The notes below the pieces were generated by a model. That model searched no databases and had not been told where the DNA came from. It saw only the letters and a program-made list of their open reading frames with translations. This document shows, piece after piece, positions 16,719 to 26,680 of a stretch of 64,000 bases of DNA (the stretch's first letter is position 1; every line of letters begins with the position of its first letter). The stretch comes from an uncultured Lachnospiraceae bacterium (GTDB lineage Bacteria > Bacillota > Clostridia > Lachnospirales > Lachnospiraceae), in NCBI GenBank assembly GCA_902779395.1, contig CACZBK010000016.1:1-64000 (forward strand), given 5' to 3'. Made by a program: the position numbers and the translations under genes.

Positions 16719-18464
16719 ATGAGCGAACAATACAGAACAGTCACATTAAATGAGATCGGAGAGGATAAGATAGGCCGGGAAGTAAAGGTTGCCGGCTGGG
16801 TTGAAAATATACGCGATCACGGAGGCGTTTCTTTTATAGATCTTCGTGATATGTACGGAGTGGTCCAGGTGGTGCTCAGGGACACATCCCTGCTTGAGGG
16901 CATTACCCGTGAAGACTGCGTGTCTATTGAAGGCCCGGTTGAGAAGAGGGATGAGGAGACCTACAATCCCAAGATACAGTCCGGTACCGTAGAGGTGGAA
17001 GCAAAGAGCATAACGGTACTTGGTAAGGTATACCGTCAGCTTCCTTTTGAGGTGATGACCTCAAAAGAGACCAGAGAGGAAGTCCGTCTTAAATACCGCT
17101 ATCTTGATCTGAGAAATGCTAAAGTTAAGGATAATATCATCTTCCGTTCGGAAGTGATCGCATTCCTTCGCAAGAAGATGAGCGATATGGGATTCATGGA
17201 GATACAGACCCCCATACTTTGTGCGTCATCTCCCGAAGGTGCGAGGGATTATATAGTTCCATCAAGAAGATATAAAGGAAAATTTTATGCTCTGCCTCAG
17301 GCACCCCAGCAGTATAAGCAGCTGCTTATGGTGTCGGGCTTTGACAAGTATTTCCAGATAGCACCCTGTTTTCGTGATGAAGATGCCAGAGCTGACCGTT
17401 CACCCGGTGAGTTCTATCAGCTTGATTTTGAGATGAGTTTTGCTACACAGGAAGATGTGTTCAAAGTCGGTGAAGAGGTCCTGGCTGAGACCTTTAAGAA
17501 ATTTGCACCTGAGGGCTACAGTGTGACGGATGCACCATTCCCGATCATTTCATATAAGCAGGCTATGCTCGAATTCGGTACGGATAAGCCGGATCTGCGT
17601 AATCCCCTGCGTATCATAGATGTAAGTGAATTCTTCTCACGCTGTACGTTCAAGCCTTTCCAGAACAAGTGCGTACGTGCCATAAATGTTCACAGCCATA
17701 TGAGCAAGGGCTTCCATGAGAAGCTGCTCAAATTCGCGCAGGGCATAGGCATGGGTGGTCTTGGCTATCTTGAAGTGCAGGATGATCTGAGCTATAAGGG
17801 ACCTATCGATAAGTTCATTCCCGATGATATGAAAGGGGAGATCCGTGAGCTGGCAGGGCTTTCAGCAGGCGATACCATCTTCTTTATCGCTGATAAGGAA
17901 AAGCAGGCGTCACTTTTTGCGGGCCAGATCCGTACAGAGCTTGGAGAGAAGCTGGATCTTATTGAGAAGAATGCATACCGCTTCTGCTATATCAATGATT
18001 TTCCTATGTATGAATATGATGAGACAGAGAAGAAGATAGGGTTCACACACAATCCCTTCTCCATGCCTCAGGGCGGTCTGAAAGCGCTTGAAGAGGAAGA
18101 TCCTCTTACCATACTGGCTTACCAGTATGATATCGTATGCAATGGTGTTGAGCTTTCTTCCGGTGCGGTACGTAACCATGATATGAAGATTATGGAGAAG
18201 GCATTCGAGATAGCCGGTTATGATAAGGAAGTGCTGGCAGCTAAATTCGGTGCTCTTTATAATGCATTCCAGTTCGGTGCGCCTCCTCATGCAGGTATGG
18301 CTCCCGGCGTGGACCGTATGATAATGCTGCTCCGTAATGAAGAGAATATCCGTGAGGTTATAGCATTCCCCATGAGCGGAACGGCTCAGGATCTTATGTG
18401 CGGTGCTCCTTCAGAGGTAACAGAGCTTCAGCTCAGGGAGACTCATATCAAAGTCAGAGACTGA
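16719..18464 (+). CDS. aspS: Aspartyl-tRNA synthetase
   Basis: Class II synthetase of the bacterial type, 582 residues. An N-terminal OB-fold binds the anticodon (KVAGWVENIRDHGGVSFIDL). The catalytic core has motif 2 (FRDEDARADRSPGEFYQLDFEM) and motif 3 (PPHAGMAPGVDRMIMLL), and a GAD insertion domain lies between. It charges tRNA with aspartate. The ATG at 16719 has a TTGGAGGG site; an upstream frame to 16671 does not. Being in one operon with gatCAB suggests it may be non-discriminating, charging tRNA-Asn with Asp for the amidotransferase to convert, but the sequence alone does not settle this. Confidence 0.95.
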   Translation: MSEQYRTVTLNEIGEDKIGREVKVAGWVENIRDHGGVSFIDLRDMYGVVQVVLRDTSLLEGITREDCVSIEGPVEKRDEETYNPKIQSGTVEVEAKSITVLGKVYRQLPFEVMTSKETREEVRLKYRYLDLRNAKVKDNIIFRSEVIAFLRKKMSDMGFMEIQTPILCASSPEGARDYIVPSRRYKGKFYALPQAPQQYKQLLMVSGFDKYFQIAPCFRDEDARADRSPGEFYQLDFEMSFATQEDVFKVGEEVLAETFKKFAPEGYSVTDAPFPIISYKQAMLEFGTDKPDLRNPLRIIDVSEFFSRCTFKPFQNKCVRAINVHSHMSKGFHEKLLKFAQGIGMGGLGYLEVQDDLSYKGPIDKFIPDDMKGEIRELAGLSAGDTIFFIADKEKQASLFAGQIRTELGEKLDLIEKNAYRFCYINDFPMYEYDETEKKIGFTHNPFSMPQGGLKALEEEDPLTILAYQYDIVCNGVELSSGAVRNHDMKIMEKAFEIAGYDKEVLAAKFGALYNAFQFGAPPHAGMAPGVDRMIMLLRNEENIREVIAFPMSGTAQDLMCGAPSEVTELQLRETHIKVRD

Positions 18465-18476
18465 TAGGTGAAAAAT

Positions 18477-18770
18477 ATGGCAAACGTTATTAGTGATGAA
18501 ACAATAGAATACGTTGGCATCCTTTCAAAGCTTAAGCTGGATGATGAGCGTAAGGAGCAGGCCAAGAAAGACCTGGAAGAGATGCTGGATTACATTGATC
18601 AGCTGGGAGAGCTCGATACGGAAGGTGTTGAGCCCATGAGTCATGTTCATCCGGTGAGTAACCGTTTTCGAGAGGATGTGGTAACCAACTCCGATGAGCG
18701 TGATAAGATACTTAAAAATGCTCCCGAAGAGCGTGACGGAGCTTTTGTTGTTCCCAGGACTTTTGACTGA
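18477..18770 (+). CDS. gatC: Asp/Glu-tRNA amidotransferase subunit C
   Basis: A 97-residue protein with the GatC pattern: an N-terminal helix ([20 protein letters not shown]), a central [27 protein letters not shown] and a C-terminal ending with FVVPRTFD. GatC wraps around GatA and GatB and stabilises the complex that amidates Asp-tRNA(Asn) or Glu-tRNA(Gln). The ATG at 18477 is preferred because AGG lies 8 bases upstream; GTG at 18468 overlaps that site. It follows aspS by 12 bases. Confidence 0.93.
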   Translation: MANVISDETIEYVGILSKLKLDDERKEQAKKDLEEMLDYIDQLGELDTEGVEPMSHVHPVSNRFREDVVTNSDERDKILKNAPEERDGAFVVPRTFD

Positions 18771-18785
18771 TGAAGAATTAAGTAT

Positions 18786-20117
18786 ATGAAAGAAAATGTC
18801 GGCATCGTAATCTTGCTTCTTGTGACGACGATAGTATATTCCATTGTATTGCTCAGTATAAAGAGTAATACCCGGAATGGCGAAGCTGCCGAAGAAGAGC
18901 CTGCGTTATCGGAAGATACTGTTTCTTATGACATGGCAGCGTTAAGGCTGCATGAAGAGGATATTCCCATACCTACGCAGGCGTATTATTTTACTACAGC
19001 TCCGGTAAGCTCCTCTGAACGCCCGGCGGTTTCGACTGACGGGATGGTAGCAGGTACATATCGGGCGGTTGACAGGATAGAAAAACCAAAGCCCGAGGAG
19101 CTGACACCTCCGCCCGAACCGGTCAATCTGGTGATCGATCTGGACTACAATTCCGATGTGGATGATACTGCAGCCCTTCGTATCGCGGCAATGCTTGACC
19201 GGATGGGAAGAGTACATCTGCTTGCAGCCATGGCATCCACAGGCGGGGAAAAGGTATGTAAGGCTATGCATTCCCAGCTTTCCTATGACGGATACGGCGG
19301 TGTTCCGATCGGTATGGCGGCAAAGAATGTTCCGGGGGGGTCTCCCTACTGGGATGATCTGATAAATCATTATTTTTCAGCCGGAGACTACAGGGTTTCG
19401 AACAGTGTTGAGCTGTATAAGCAGATCCTTCGTGAAATGGACCGGCGGGAAAAGGAAAAAGAGCAAGAAAGAAAACGCTATAAGGAACTTTTTGAGCTGA
19501 AGGATGAAGAATTGCCGGAGGAACTTAAGGCAGTGGAAAAGATCCGCATTGTTACTACGGGGTATCTGGTAAATGTGGAAGCACTGATAAAAGATCCTGA
19601 AGGCAACAGCCTGATGAGCAGATATGTGGACTCTGTCTGGGTGACAGGCGGGATATACCTTCAGGGAGATGATCATAATTTCGTATGCACCAAGGACTGT
19701 GCCCAGGCTGCGCGGTATGTGCTGGCTCACTGTCCGGTGACGCTTATTTTCAGTTCAAGTGCATCCACGGATAACGAAGACGGTAACAGTATTTTCTGCG
19801 GCGGGAGTATCCTGGCACTGGATAAAAATGGTACGGATCCGGTGGCAATGGCGTACAGGGATTACGGCAAGGCAAATAACGTGGCCATGTTCGGAGGACG
19901 CAACGCATGGGATCCGTTCTGCCTGTGGGCTGCCACACTTCCGCAGGAAGAGACAAACACCCGTCTGGAGGCGGTATACCTGATGATAGCTGAGAGCGGA
20001 TATAACCGTTTTTCCTATCAGGATCCGCCAAATACACAGATAATAAGGCGTAATTCAAATGAGCTTGGGTGGTATTCTTCCCAGCTGGAGCTTTTGATAA
20101 ATGCAGGATTAAGATAA
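18786..20117 (+). CDS. Membrane-anchored nucleoside-hydrolase-like protein
   Basis: This 443-residue protein has an N-terminal membrane helix (about 6-25), a low-complexity Pro/Glu linker to about residue 115, then a domain starting VIDLDYNSDVDDTAALR. The cluster of Asp residues is the calcium-binding signature of inosine-uridine nucleoside hydrolases (DxDxxxDD). Later DSVWVTGG and GGRNAWDPFC fit the same fold, but the usual catalytic His is not evident. The protein should face outside the cell. A Lys/Glu-rich helix (about 220-255) interrupts the domain. It sits inside the aspS-gatCAB operon, 15 bases after gatC and 10 before gatA, with no obvious link to tRNA amidation. Confidence 0.65.
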   Translation: MKENVGIVILLLVTTIVYSIVLLSIKSNTRNGEAAEEEPALSEDTVSYDMAALRLHEEDIPIPTQAYYFTTAPVSSSERPAVSTDGMVAGTYRAVDRIEKPKPEELTPPPEPVNLVIDLDYNSDVDDTAALRIAAMLDRMGRVHLLAAMASTGGEKVCKAMHSQLSYDGYGGVPIGMAAKNVPGGSPYWDDLINHYFSAGDYRVSNSVELYKQILREMDRREKEKEQERKRYKELFELKDEELPEELKAVEKIRIVTTGYLVNVEALIKDPEGNSLMSRYVDSVWVTGGIYLQGDDHNFVCTKDCAQAARYVLAHCPVTLIFSSSASTDNEDGNSIFCGGSILALDKNGTDPVAMAYRDYGKANNVAMFGGRNAWDPFCLWAATLPQEETNTRLEAVYLMIAESGYNRFSYQDPPNTQIIRRNSNELGWYSSQLELLINAGLR

Positions 20118-20127
20118 GGAGAGCGAA

Positions 20128-21573
20128 ATGGAATTAACACATTTGAGCGCGCTGGAGCTTGGAGAGCTGATAGCTTCGGGGCAGGTAAAGGTTAAGGAAG
20201 CGGTGAATGAGGCTTTTGCCGTAATGGATGCCAAAGAGGAACAGGTCCACAGCTATATCACCGTTGATAAGGAAGGGGCATACGCAGCTGCCGATAAAGT
20301 GCAGAATGATATAGATTCCGGCAAGCTGAGATCTCCTCTTGCCGGTGTACCTGTAGCCATAAAAGATAATATGTGTACGGAAGGTCTCCTTACTACCTGT
20401 GCTTCGAAGATATTATGCAATTTCGTGCCTACATATACAGCAACGGCCGTGGAAAAACTGAAGTCCGCAGGAGCCGTGATACTTGGAAAGACTAATATGG
20501 ATGAGTTCGCCATGGGATCCACTACGGAAACATCTGCCTATGGCGTTACCAGAAATCCCCGGAATACGGAACATGTTCCCGGCGGATCATCCGGCGGGTC
20601 AGCAGCTGCTGTGGCAGCAGAAGAATGCTGGTATGCGCTGGGTTCCGATACCGGCGGTTCAATACGTCAGCCGGCCGGATATTGCGGTGTGGTAGGTATC
20701 AAGCCCACCTACGGTACAGTTTCGCGATACGGGCTTGTAGCATACGGCTCTTCGCTTGACCAGATAGGTCCCCTGACTAAGAATGTGAGTGATGCAGCGG
20801 CGGTTCTGGAAGCCATAAGCGCTTTTGACGAAAAGGATTCCACTTCAATAGACAGAAAGGATCTGAATTTTACCGCTGCTCTTAAAGATGATGTTAAGGG
20901 TGTGCGTATAGGTATCCCCCGTGATTATTTCGGAGAAGGTCTGGATCCGGAGGTGGCAGGAGCTGTTAAAGCTGCTGCAGATGCGCTTAAGGAAGCCGGA
21001 GCTGTAGTGGAGGAGTTTGATCTGGCACTGGTCAAGTATGCTATACCTACTTACTATACGATAGCCGATGCCGAGGCAAGCTCAAATCTTGAGCGCTTTG
21101 ACGGTATCAAGTATGGTTATCGTACACAGGATTACGCGGATCTGCATGATATGTATAAAAAGACGCGAAGCGAAGGCTTCGGGCCCGAAGTGCAGCGGCG
21201 TATCATGCTTGGAAGTTTTGTGCTTTCATCGGGGTATTATGATGCTTATTATTTAAAGGCTTTAAAGGTCAAGGCGCTGATAAAGAAATCTTTTGATGAT
21301 GCATTTAAGAAATATGATATTATACTGGGCCCCGTAGCTCCCACTACGGCCCCTAAGCTGGGAGAAAGCTTATCTGATCCCATGAAGATGTATCTGGGCG
21401 ATATCTATACGATATCTGCTAACCTGGCAGGCATACCCGGTCTGTCGATCCCTGTTGGCAGGGATGCAGCAGGGCTGCCTATAGGTATGCAGCTCTTTGG
21501 CGACTGTTTTAAAGAGGATGTTATCATCCGTGCCGGCTATACATACGAAAAGATCCGCGGGGCATTTAACTGA
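20128..21573 (+). CDS. gatA: Asp/Glu-tRNA amidotransferase subunit A
   Basis: The 481-residue amidase subunit has the complete amidase signature: the catalytic Lys in VAIKDNMCTEG, GGSSGGSAAAVA with the cis-Ser and the nucleophile region SDTGGSIRQPAGYCG. It releases ammonia from glutamine and passes it to GatB. An AAGGAGAG site precedes the ATG. Length and motif order are normal. Confidence 0.96.
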   Translation: MELTHLSALELGELIASGQVKVKEAVNEAFAVMDAKEEQVHSYITVDKEGAYAAADKVQNDIDSGKLRSPLAGVPVAIKDNMCTEGLLTTCASKILCNFVPTYTATAVEKLKSAGAVILGKTNMDEFAMGSTTETSAYGVTRNPRNTEHVPGGSSGGSAAAVAAEECWYALGSDTGGSIRQPAGYCGVVGIKPTYGTVSRYGLVAYGSSLDQIGPLTKNVSDAAAVLEAISAFDEKDSTSIDRKDLNFTAALKDDVKGVRIGIPRDYFGEGLDPEVAGAVKAAADALKEAGAVVEEFDLALVKYAIPTYYTIADAEASSNLERFDGIKYGYRTQDYADLHDMYKKTRSEGFGPEVQRRIMLGSFVLSSGYYDAYYLKALKVKALIKKSFDDAFKKYDIILGPVAPTTAPKLGESLSDPMKMYLGDIYTISANLAGIPGLSIPVGRDAAGLPIGMQLFGDCFKEDVIIRAGYTYEKIRGAFN

Positions 21574-21611
21574 GCGGGGAGCTTATTTATGAGAATTGGA
21601 GGAAAAAACAC

Positions 21612-21872
21612 ATGAAAAAAATAAAAGCTTTTTTTGCAGACCTTGAAGAACCGATCGTAATGAGCCGTGGGGTATGGTTTTACCAGCTTCTGGCCGGCAT
21701 ACTCTCAGGTGTGATCCTGGGCATACTCATCGCACCACCCAGAAAGCTGAAGATGGGCTGCAATAACGGCAATAATAATGTTGCTGACGGCTGTGGCTGC
21801 GGCAATGGCAAGTGCTGCTGTGATGAAGATGACGATACAAAGAATGATGAGGATAAGAGGGAGAACGACTGA
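21612..21872 (+). CDS. Small Cys-rich single-pass membrane protein
   Basis: This 86-residue protein has one hydrophobic segment (about 22-42, VWFYQLLAGILSGVILGILI) and a C-terminal tail with an Asn run, a cysteine cluster (CGCGNGKCCC, with one more Cys earlier) and a very acidic end. A GGAGG site precedes the ATG. Its TGA overlaps the ATG of gatB (TGATG), so gatB translation is probably coupled to it. I do not recognise the family. The Cys cluster could bind a metal or a cluster; this is inference. Confidence 0.7.
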   Translation: MKKIKAFFADLEEPIVMSRGVWFYQLLAGILSGVILGILIAPPRKLKMGCNNGNNNVADGCGCGNGKCCCDEDDDTKNDEDKREND

Positions 21873-23308
21873 TGTCCAGAGAGTACGAAACAGTCATAGG
21901 TTTGGAAGTGCATGTTGAGCTTGCCACAAAGACAAAGATATTCTGCGGCTGCTCCACACAGTTCGGCGGGGAAGTGAATTCCCATACCTGCCCGGTTTGT
22001 ACGGGCATGCCCGGATCGCTTCCGGTGCTTAATAAACAGGTGGTGGAATATGCCATTGCCGTAGGTCTTGCCACCAATTGCGAGATCACGAGACATGGCA
22101 AATTTGACCGCAAGAATTACTTCTATCCGGATAATCCCCAGAATTATCAGATATCCCAGCTGTACCTGCCTATCTGCAGGAACGGTTATGTAGAGATAGA
22201 GACCGAAAAGGGCGGGAAAAAGAAAGTAGGCATCCACGAGATACATATGGAAGAGGATGCCGGCAAGCTGATCCATGATGAATGGGGTGATGTGTCCCTT
22301 GTGGATTACAACCGTTCGGGTGTGCCCCTTATAGAGATAGTGTCCGAGCCTGATATGCGCAGCGCCGAAGAGGTTATCGCATATCTTGAAAAGCTGCGTA
22401 TGTTCATACAGTATCTGGGAGCATCGGACTGCAAGCTCCAGGAAGGCTCGATGAGAGCTGATGTTAACCTTTCCGTACGTCCTGTGGGCAGCGACAGATT
22501 CGGAACCAGGACGGAGATGAAGAACCTGAATTCCTTTACGGCCATAACCCATGCGATAGAAAATGAGCGTGAGAGGCAGATAGATATCATCGAAGCCGGC
22601 GGGAATGTTATACAGGAGACAAGACGTTTTGATGATAATAAGGGTGAGTCTTATGCAATGCGCAGCAAGGAAGATGCACAGGATTACCGTTATTTCCCCG
22701 ATCCCGACCTGATCCCTCTTGATGTTTCACAGGAGTGGATAGATGAGATATTAAGCCGTCAGCCGGAATTCCGTCCGGAAAAGATGGAGCGCTATAAAGA
22801 AGAATACGGAATACCTGAGTATGATATAGGTATAATCACCGACAATAAGCATATGGCAGATATCTTTGAGGAAGCTACGGCACTCTGCGGCCAGCCTAAG
22901 AAAGTATCTAACTGGCTTATGGTCGAGACTCTGCGTCTGCTTAAGGAAAAGAATATGGATGCGGAAGATATCAGGTTTTCGCCGAAGCATCTGGCAGACC
23001 TTATAACTCTTGTAGACAAGAAGGTGATCAATTCTTCCGTTGCAAAGGAAGTATTTGAGAAAATGTTTGATGATGACACCGATCCCGTTAAATATGTGGA
23101 AGAAGCCGGATTAAAACAGGAGACCGACACAGGAGCGATAAAGGCTATCTGTGAACAGGTTATCGCTGATAATCCCCAGTCAGTGGCCGATTATAAGGCA
23201 GGTAAGGAAAAAGCCATAGGCTTCCTTGTCGGTCAGACCATGAAAGCGGCAAAAGGAAAGGCTGATCCGGGAACGGTGAATGCGCTTCTTAAGGAATTAC
23301 TGTCTTAA
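21872..23308 (+). CDS. gatB: Asp/Glu-tRNA amidotransferase subunit B
   Basis: The 478-residue kinase/tRNA-binding subunit phosphorylates the side chain of mischarged Asp- or Glu-tRNA and transfers ammonia to it. It begins YETVIGLEVHVEL, and the zinc-binding cysteines are in CGCSTQFGG and HTCPVCTGMPG. The C-terminal YqeY-like domain ends with a helix containing GFLVGQTMKAAKGKADPGTV. The ATG overlaps the stop of the small Cys-rich protein. The addB ATG follows the stop directly. Confidence 0.96.
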   Translation: MSREYETVIGLEVHVELATKTKIFCGCSTQFGGEVNSHTCPVCTGMPGSLPVLNKQVVEYAIAVGLATNCEITRHGKFDRKNYFYPDNPQNYQISQLYLPICRNGYVEIETEKGGKKKVGIHEIHMEEDAGKLIHDEWGDVSLVDYNRSGVPLIEIVSEPDMRSAEEVIAYLEKLRMFIQYLGASDCKLQEGSMRADVNLSVRPVGSDRFGTRTEMKNLNSFTAITHAIENERERQIDIIEAGGNVIQETRRFDDNKGESYAMRSKEDAQDYRYFPDPDLIPLDVSQEWIDEILSRQPEFRPEKMERYKEEYGIPEYDIGIITDNKHMADIFEEATALCGQPKKVSNWLMVETLRLLKEKNMDAEDIRFSPKHLADLITLVDKKVINSSVAKEVFEKMFDDDTDPVKYVEEAGLKQETDTGAIKAICEQVIADNPQSVADYKAGKEKAIGFLVGQTMKAAKGKADPGTVNALLKELLS

Positions 23309-26300
23309 ATGAAGATAAGATTTATAATCGGGGGTTCGGGCAGCGGAAAGAGTACTGCCCTTCATAATGAGATCGTCAGCCGGGCTTCAAAAGAGCCCGG
23401 TCGTCAGTTTATGGTCATTGTTCCGGACCAGTTCACCATGCAGACCCAGAAAGAGATCGTGGAGGAGCATCCTGATCACGGTATTATGAATATAGATGTG
23501 CAGAGTTTCGGAAGACTGTGCCATCGCATTGCCGATGAGGTTGGAGAAAAGGAACGCATCGTTTTAGATGATACCGGAAAGAATCTTGTTATCAAACATC
23601 TGGCTTCGGAAATAGCTGACGAGCTTCCGGCGATAGGCTCCTGTCTTTCCCGTAAGGGTTATGTTCATGAAGTGAAATCTGTTATTTCCGAGTTCATGCA
23701 GTATGGCTACGGGGCACCGGAAGTCGGAAGGCTGGCTGAGCATGCAGCTGAAAAGAAGGCCTTAAGCGCCAAGCTTAAGGATCTTAAAAGGATCTATGAA
23801 GCGTTCACGGAGTATCTTGGAGAGCGCTATATCACCAAAGAAGAAAAACTGGATATACTGGCATCGCAGATAGAAAAGTCCGCACTTTTAAAAGGCAGTG
23901 TGGTCGCCTTTGACGGCTTTACCGGATTTACTCCTGTGCAGGAGAATGTGATACTTAAGCTTATGGAAGTGTGCGATGAGCTGATATTTACCGTTATCAT
24001 GCCGCCCGAAGAACTTGAGGGGTACAGGGGGGATTTTGACGATCACCGGCTTTTTGCCTTAAGCATGAAAACGATGAGGTCTATAGAACAGCTGGCAGCA
24101 GATGCAAAAGCGCAGAGAGGGGAGGATATATTACTCGGATCGCCTGCACCACGCTTCGCGGCATCACCGGCACTTGCCTTTCTGGACAGGCATATATTCA
24201 GGAGTGATGACTGTGTTTATAAAGAAGAGCTGAATGGTCAGATAGAGCTTTTTGCTGCGGCAAACCCGCAGGAGGAGACCGAGGAGATATTCAGGCGTAT
24301 AAGAACACTTACCAGAAGCGGAGGATATGCATACAGGGATATAGCGGTCATTACCGGAGATCTGGAAAAATACGGTCCATATGTGCAGGAGGCTTCTCTT
24401 AAGTATGAAATCCCCTGCTTTGTGGATCTTAACCATAAACTTGACCATAATCCGTTTACGGAGTTTCTGCGCTCGGCGATGGAATGTATTGACCGGGGGT
24501 ATACGCCTGAGTGCGTGATGCATTTTTTGAGGAGCGGTTTAAGCGGCATAGATCATGACGCGGCGGATGAGCTTGATAATTACCTTACCGCTACGGGGAT
24601 ACGCGGGGCGAAAGCCTGGAGCAGGGCGTTTACCCGCAGGCCTTCTTATATGAAGGATGATGATGAGGCGCTGCTTCGTATAAACGATACAAGACAGCTG
24701 ATCTGGGATAAGACCGGGCGTATAAGGAGATGCGGATCAAAAGCGCGTGCAGATGAATATGCAAAGGCGTTATATGAGTTTATCACGGAAAGCGAAGCGT
24801 ATGAGCGCCTGTGTGAATACAGTGATTACTTTAAGGAGATATCCGATCAGGAACGTGAGAAGGAGTATGATCAGGTTTACGAAGCCGTTTGCAGACTATT
24901 AGAGCAGACGGCATCTCTTCTGGAAGGAGAGGAGATAAGCCTCAAAGATTTCATAGATATTTTCCTGTCCGGTATTGAAGAAGTAAAACTTGGCGTGATC
25001 CCTATGGATGTTGACAGGATAGTAGCCGGTGATATGGAACGGACAAGGCTTAAGCCTGTGAAGGTCGTATTTTTTGCCGGACTTAACGATGGCATAATAC
25101 CTGCTTCTTCTGCCGGAGGAGGCATGATATCCGATATAGACAGGGAATTCCTTGAAAGCAGCGGTTTTGTGCTGGCACCTACTCCGCGTCAGCGAATGTT
25201 CATACAGAGGCTTTATCTTTATCATGCCTTGGGAAGACCCTCGGATAAACTGGTGCTGTCTTATTCGGCTGCGGATAATAAAGGTGATCCATTGCGGCCT
25301 TCTTATCTTGTGTCACGTATAAAGGAAATCTTTCCGAAACTGACGGCAGTACGTGCGGGAAGGGCTGATGATGAGCTGCCTGCAATGGGGGAACTGGCTC
25401 TTATGCTTTCCGAATATGCATCCGGTGCAATGAGCGAAGAGAAAAAGAGAGTGTTCTTTACCGATTATGCTCTTATGAAGGAAAGGGACGGGAAGAGAGT
25501 CAGGGAACTTACGGAAGCGGCGTTTTTCCGCTATATCCCGAAAGTGCTGTCAAAAGCTTCGGTACGGAATTTATACGGTGATATGATAAGCGGCAGTGTA
25601 AGCCGCATGGAAAGCTTTGCGGCCTGTGCATATACTCATTTTCTGAGTTACGGATTGAGGCTTAAGGAACGTGAGAGCAACGAGCTCTTAAGTCCTGATA
25701 TGGGGAATATCTATCATGAAGTACTGGAGCGTTTCGGCAAGGCACTTGACGACAGAAAGATGCAATGGGCAGATATAAGCATAAAAGACGTGGATGAGAT
25801 ACTGCCGAAGATCCTTGAGGATGTAGCGGCGGAATACGATACCCAAAAGCTCTATCAGGATGCCCAGAGTGCATATATCTATAAACGTATGGGAAGGATA
25901 CTGCGGCGCAGTATCATGACAGTTGCTTATCAGCTGTCAAAAGGATCGTTTAAGCCTGTGGCTTATGAGCGCAGATTTGAAAGGATGATAAAGACCGGGA
26001 ACGGAGAGACGGCGGTACTGAAAGGAAAGATAGACCGTCTGGATGAATACAGAGCGGAAGATAAGATATATATCAAAGTAACGGATTATAAGTCATCGGC
26101 AAGAAGCCTGAAATACGATAAGGTACTTAGCGGTGAACAGCTGCAGCTTCCCCTATATCTTTATGAGGCTGTAAAAAATGCCGGAGAGGGTGCGGTACCG
26201 GCAGCTCTTTTCTATTACATACTGAAAGAACCATTGATAGAAGCAGATTCGATAAAAGATGGAGATCCTGATGATAAGATAAGAAAAGAGCTTAAGCCTA

Positions 26301-26680
26301 AGGGACTGATAAGCAGTGATATGAATGTCATAAATGCATTAGACGGTGATTTTTCCGGCTGGTCTGACGTGATGCCGGTATATCTTACAAAAGAGGGGAA
26401 ATTATCCGGCAGCAGCAGATGTGCCCTGCCGCCCGAAGATATGAAGGCACTTACCGACTATTCATATTATAAGCTGAAGGATCTTACAAAGGAGATGCTT
26501 AAGGGCAGGATAGATATCAGTCCTTCCGATGAAGAAAGCTGCAGATACTGTGATCATAAAGACGAGTGTATGTTTGATACAGGCTTACAGGGCTGTACAT
26601 ACAAAGGCAGGAAGCACTCAGAGGAAGAAGCGCTTGAACTGATAAAGGAAGCTGTAAAAGATAAGGATCTTGAGGAATAA
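23309..26680 (+). CDS. addB: AddB helicase-nuclease subunit
   Basis: AddB works with AddA in repair of DNA double-strand ends and recognition of Chi-like sequences. The protein has 1123 residues, a Walker A GGSGSGKST near the N-terminus, a degenerate helicase body and a C-terminal RecB-type nuclease with VTDYKSSARS. Cysteines CRYCDHKDEC near residue 1080, with an earlier Cys in SFAACAYTHF, match the iron-sulfur cluster that staples the AddB nuclease. It starts immediately after the gatB stop. The addB-then-addA order is the normal clostridial arrangement. Confidence 0.94.
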   Translation: MKIRFIIGGSGSGKSTALHNEIVSRASKEPGRQFMVIVPDQFTMQTQKEIVEEHPDHGIMNIDVQSFGRLCHRIADEVGEKERIVLDDTGKNLVIKHLASEIADELPAIGSCLSRKGYVHEVKSVISEFMQYGYGAPEVGRLAEHAAEKKALSAKLKDLKRIYEAFTEYLGERYITKEEKLDILASQIEKSALLKGSVVAFDGFTGFTPVQENVILKLMEVCDELIFTVIMPPEELEGYRGDFDDHRLFALSMKTMRSIEQLAADAKAQRGEDILLGSPAPRFAASPALAFLDRHIFRSDDCVYKEELNGQIELFAAANPQEETEEIFRRIRTLTRSGGYAYRDIAVITGDLEKYGPYVQEASLKYEIPCFVDLNHKLDHNPFTEFLRSAMECIDRGYTPECVMHFLRSGLSGIDHDAADELDNYLTATGIRGAKAWSRAFTRRPSYMKDDDEALLRINDTRQLIWDKTGRIRRCGSKARADEYAKALYEFITESEAYERLCEYSDYFKEISDQEREKEYDQVYEAVCRLLEQTASLLEGEEISLKDFIDIFLSGIEEVKLGVIPMDVDRIVAGDMERTRLKPVKVVFFAGLNDGIIPASSAGGGMISDIDREFLESSGFVLAPTPRQRMFIQRLYLYHALGRPSDKLVLSYSAADNKGDPLRPSYLVSRIKEIFPKLTAVRAGRADDELPAMGELALMLSEYASGAMSEEKKRVFFTDYALMKERDGKRVRELTEAAFFRYIPKVLSKASVRNLYGDMISGSVSRMESFAACAYTHFLSYGLRLKERESNELLSPDMGNIYHEVLERFGKALDDRKMQWADISIKDVDEILPKILEDVAAEYDTQKLYQDAQSAYIYKRMGRILRRSIMTVAYQLSKGSFKPVAYERRFERMIKTGNGETAVLKGKIDRLDEYRAEDKIYIKVTDYKSSARSLKYDKVLSGEQLQLPLYLYEAVKNAGEGAVPAALFYYILKEPLIEADSIKDGDPDDKIRKELKPKGLISSDMNVINALDGDFSGWSDVMPVYLTKEGKLSGSSRCALPPEDMKALTDYSYYKLKDLTKEMLKGRIDISPSDEESCRYCDHKDECMFDTGLQGCTYKGRKHSEEEALELIKEAVKDKDLEE

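Noticed and set aside
21680..22552. Long reverse-strand open frame of 290 codons
   Set aside because: It is antisense to gatB and the small Cys-rich gene, which have full family motifs, and the reverse product looks like low-complexity translation with no ribosome-binding site.
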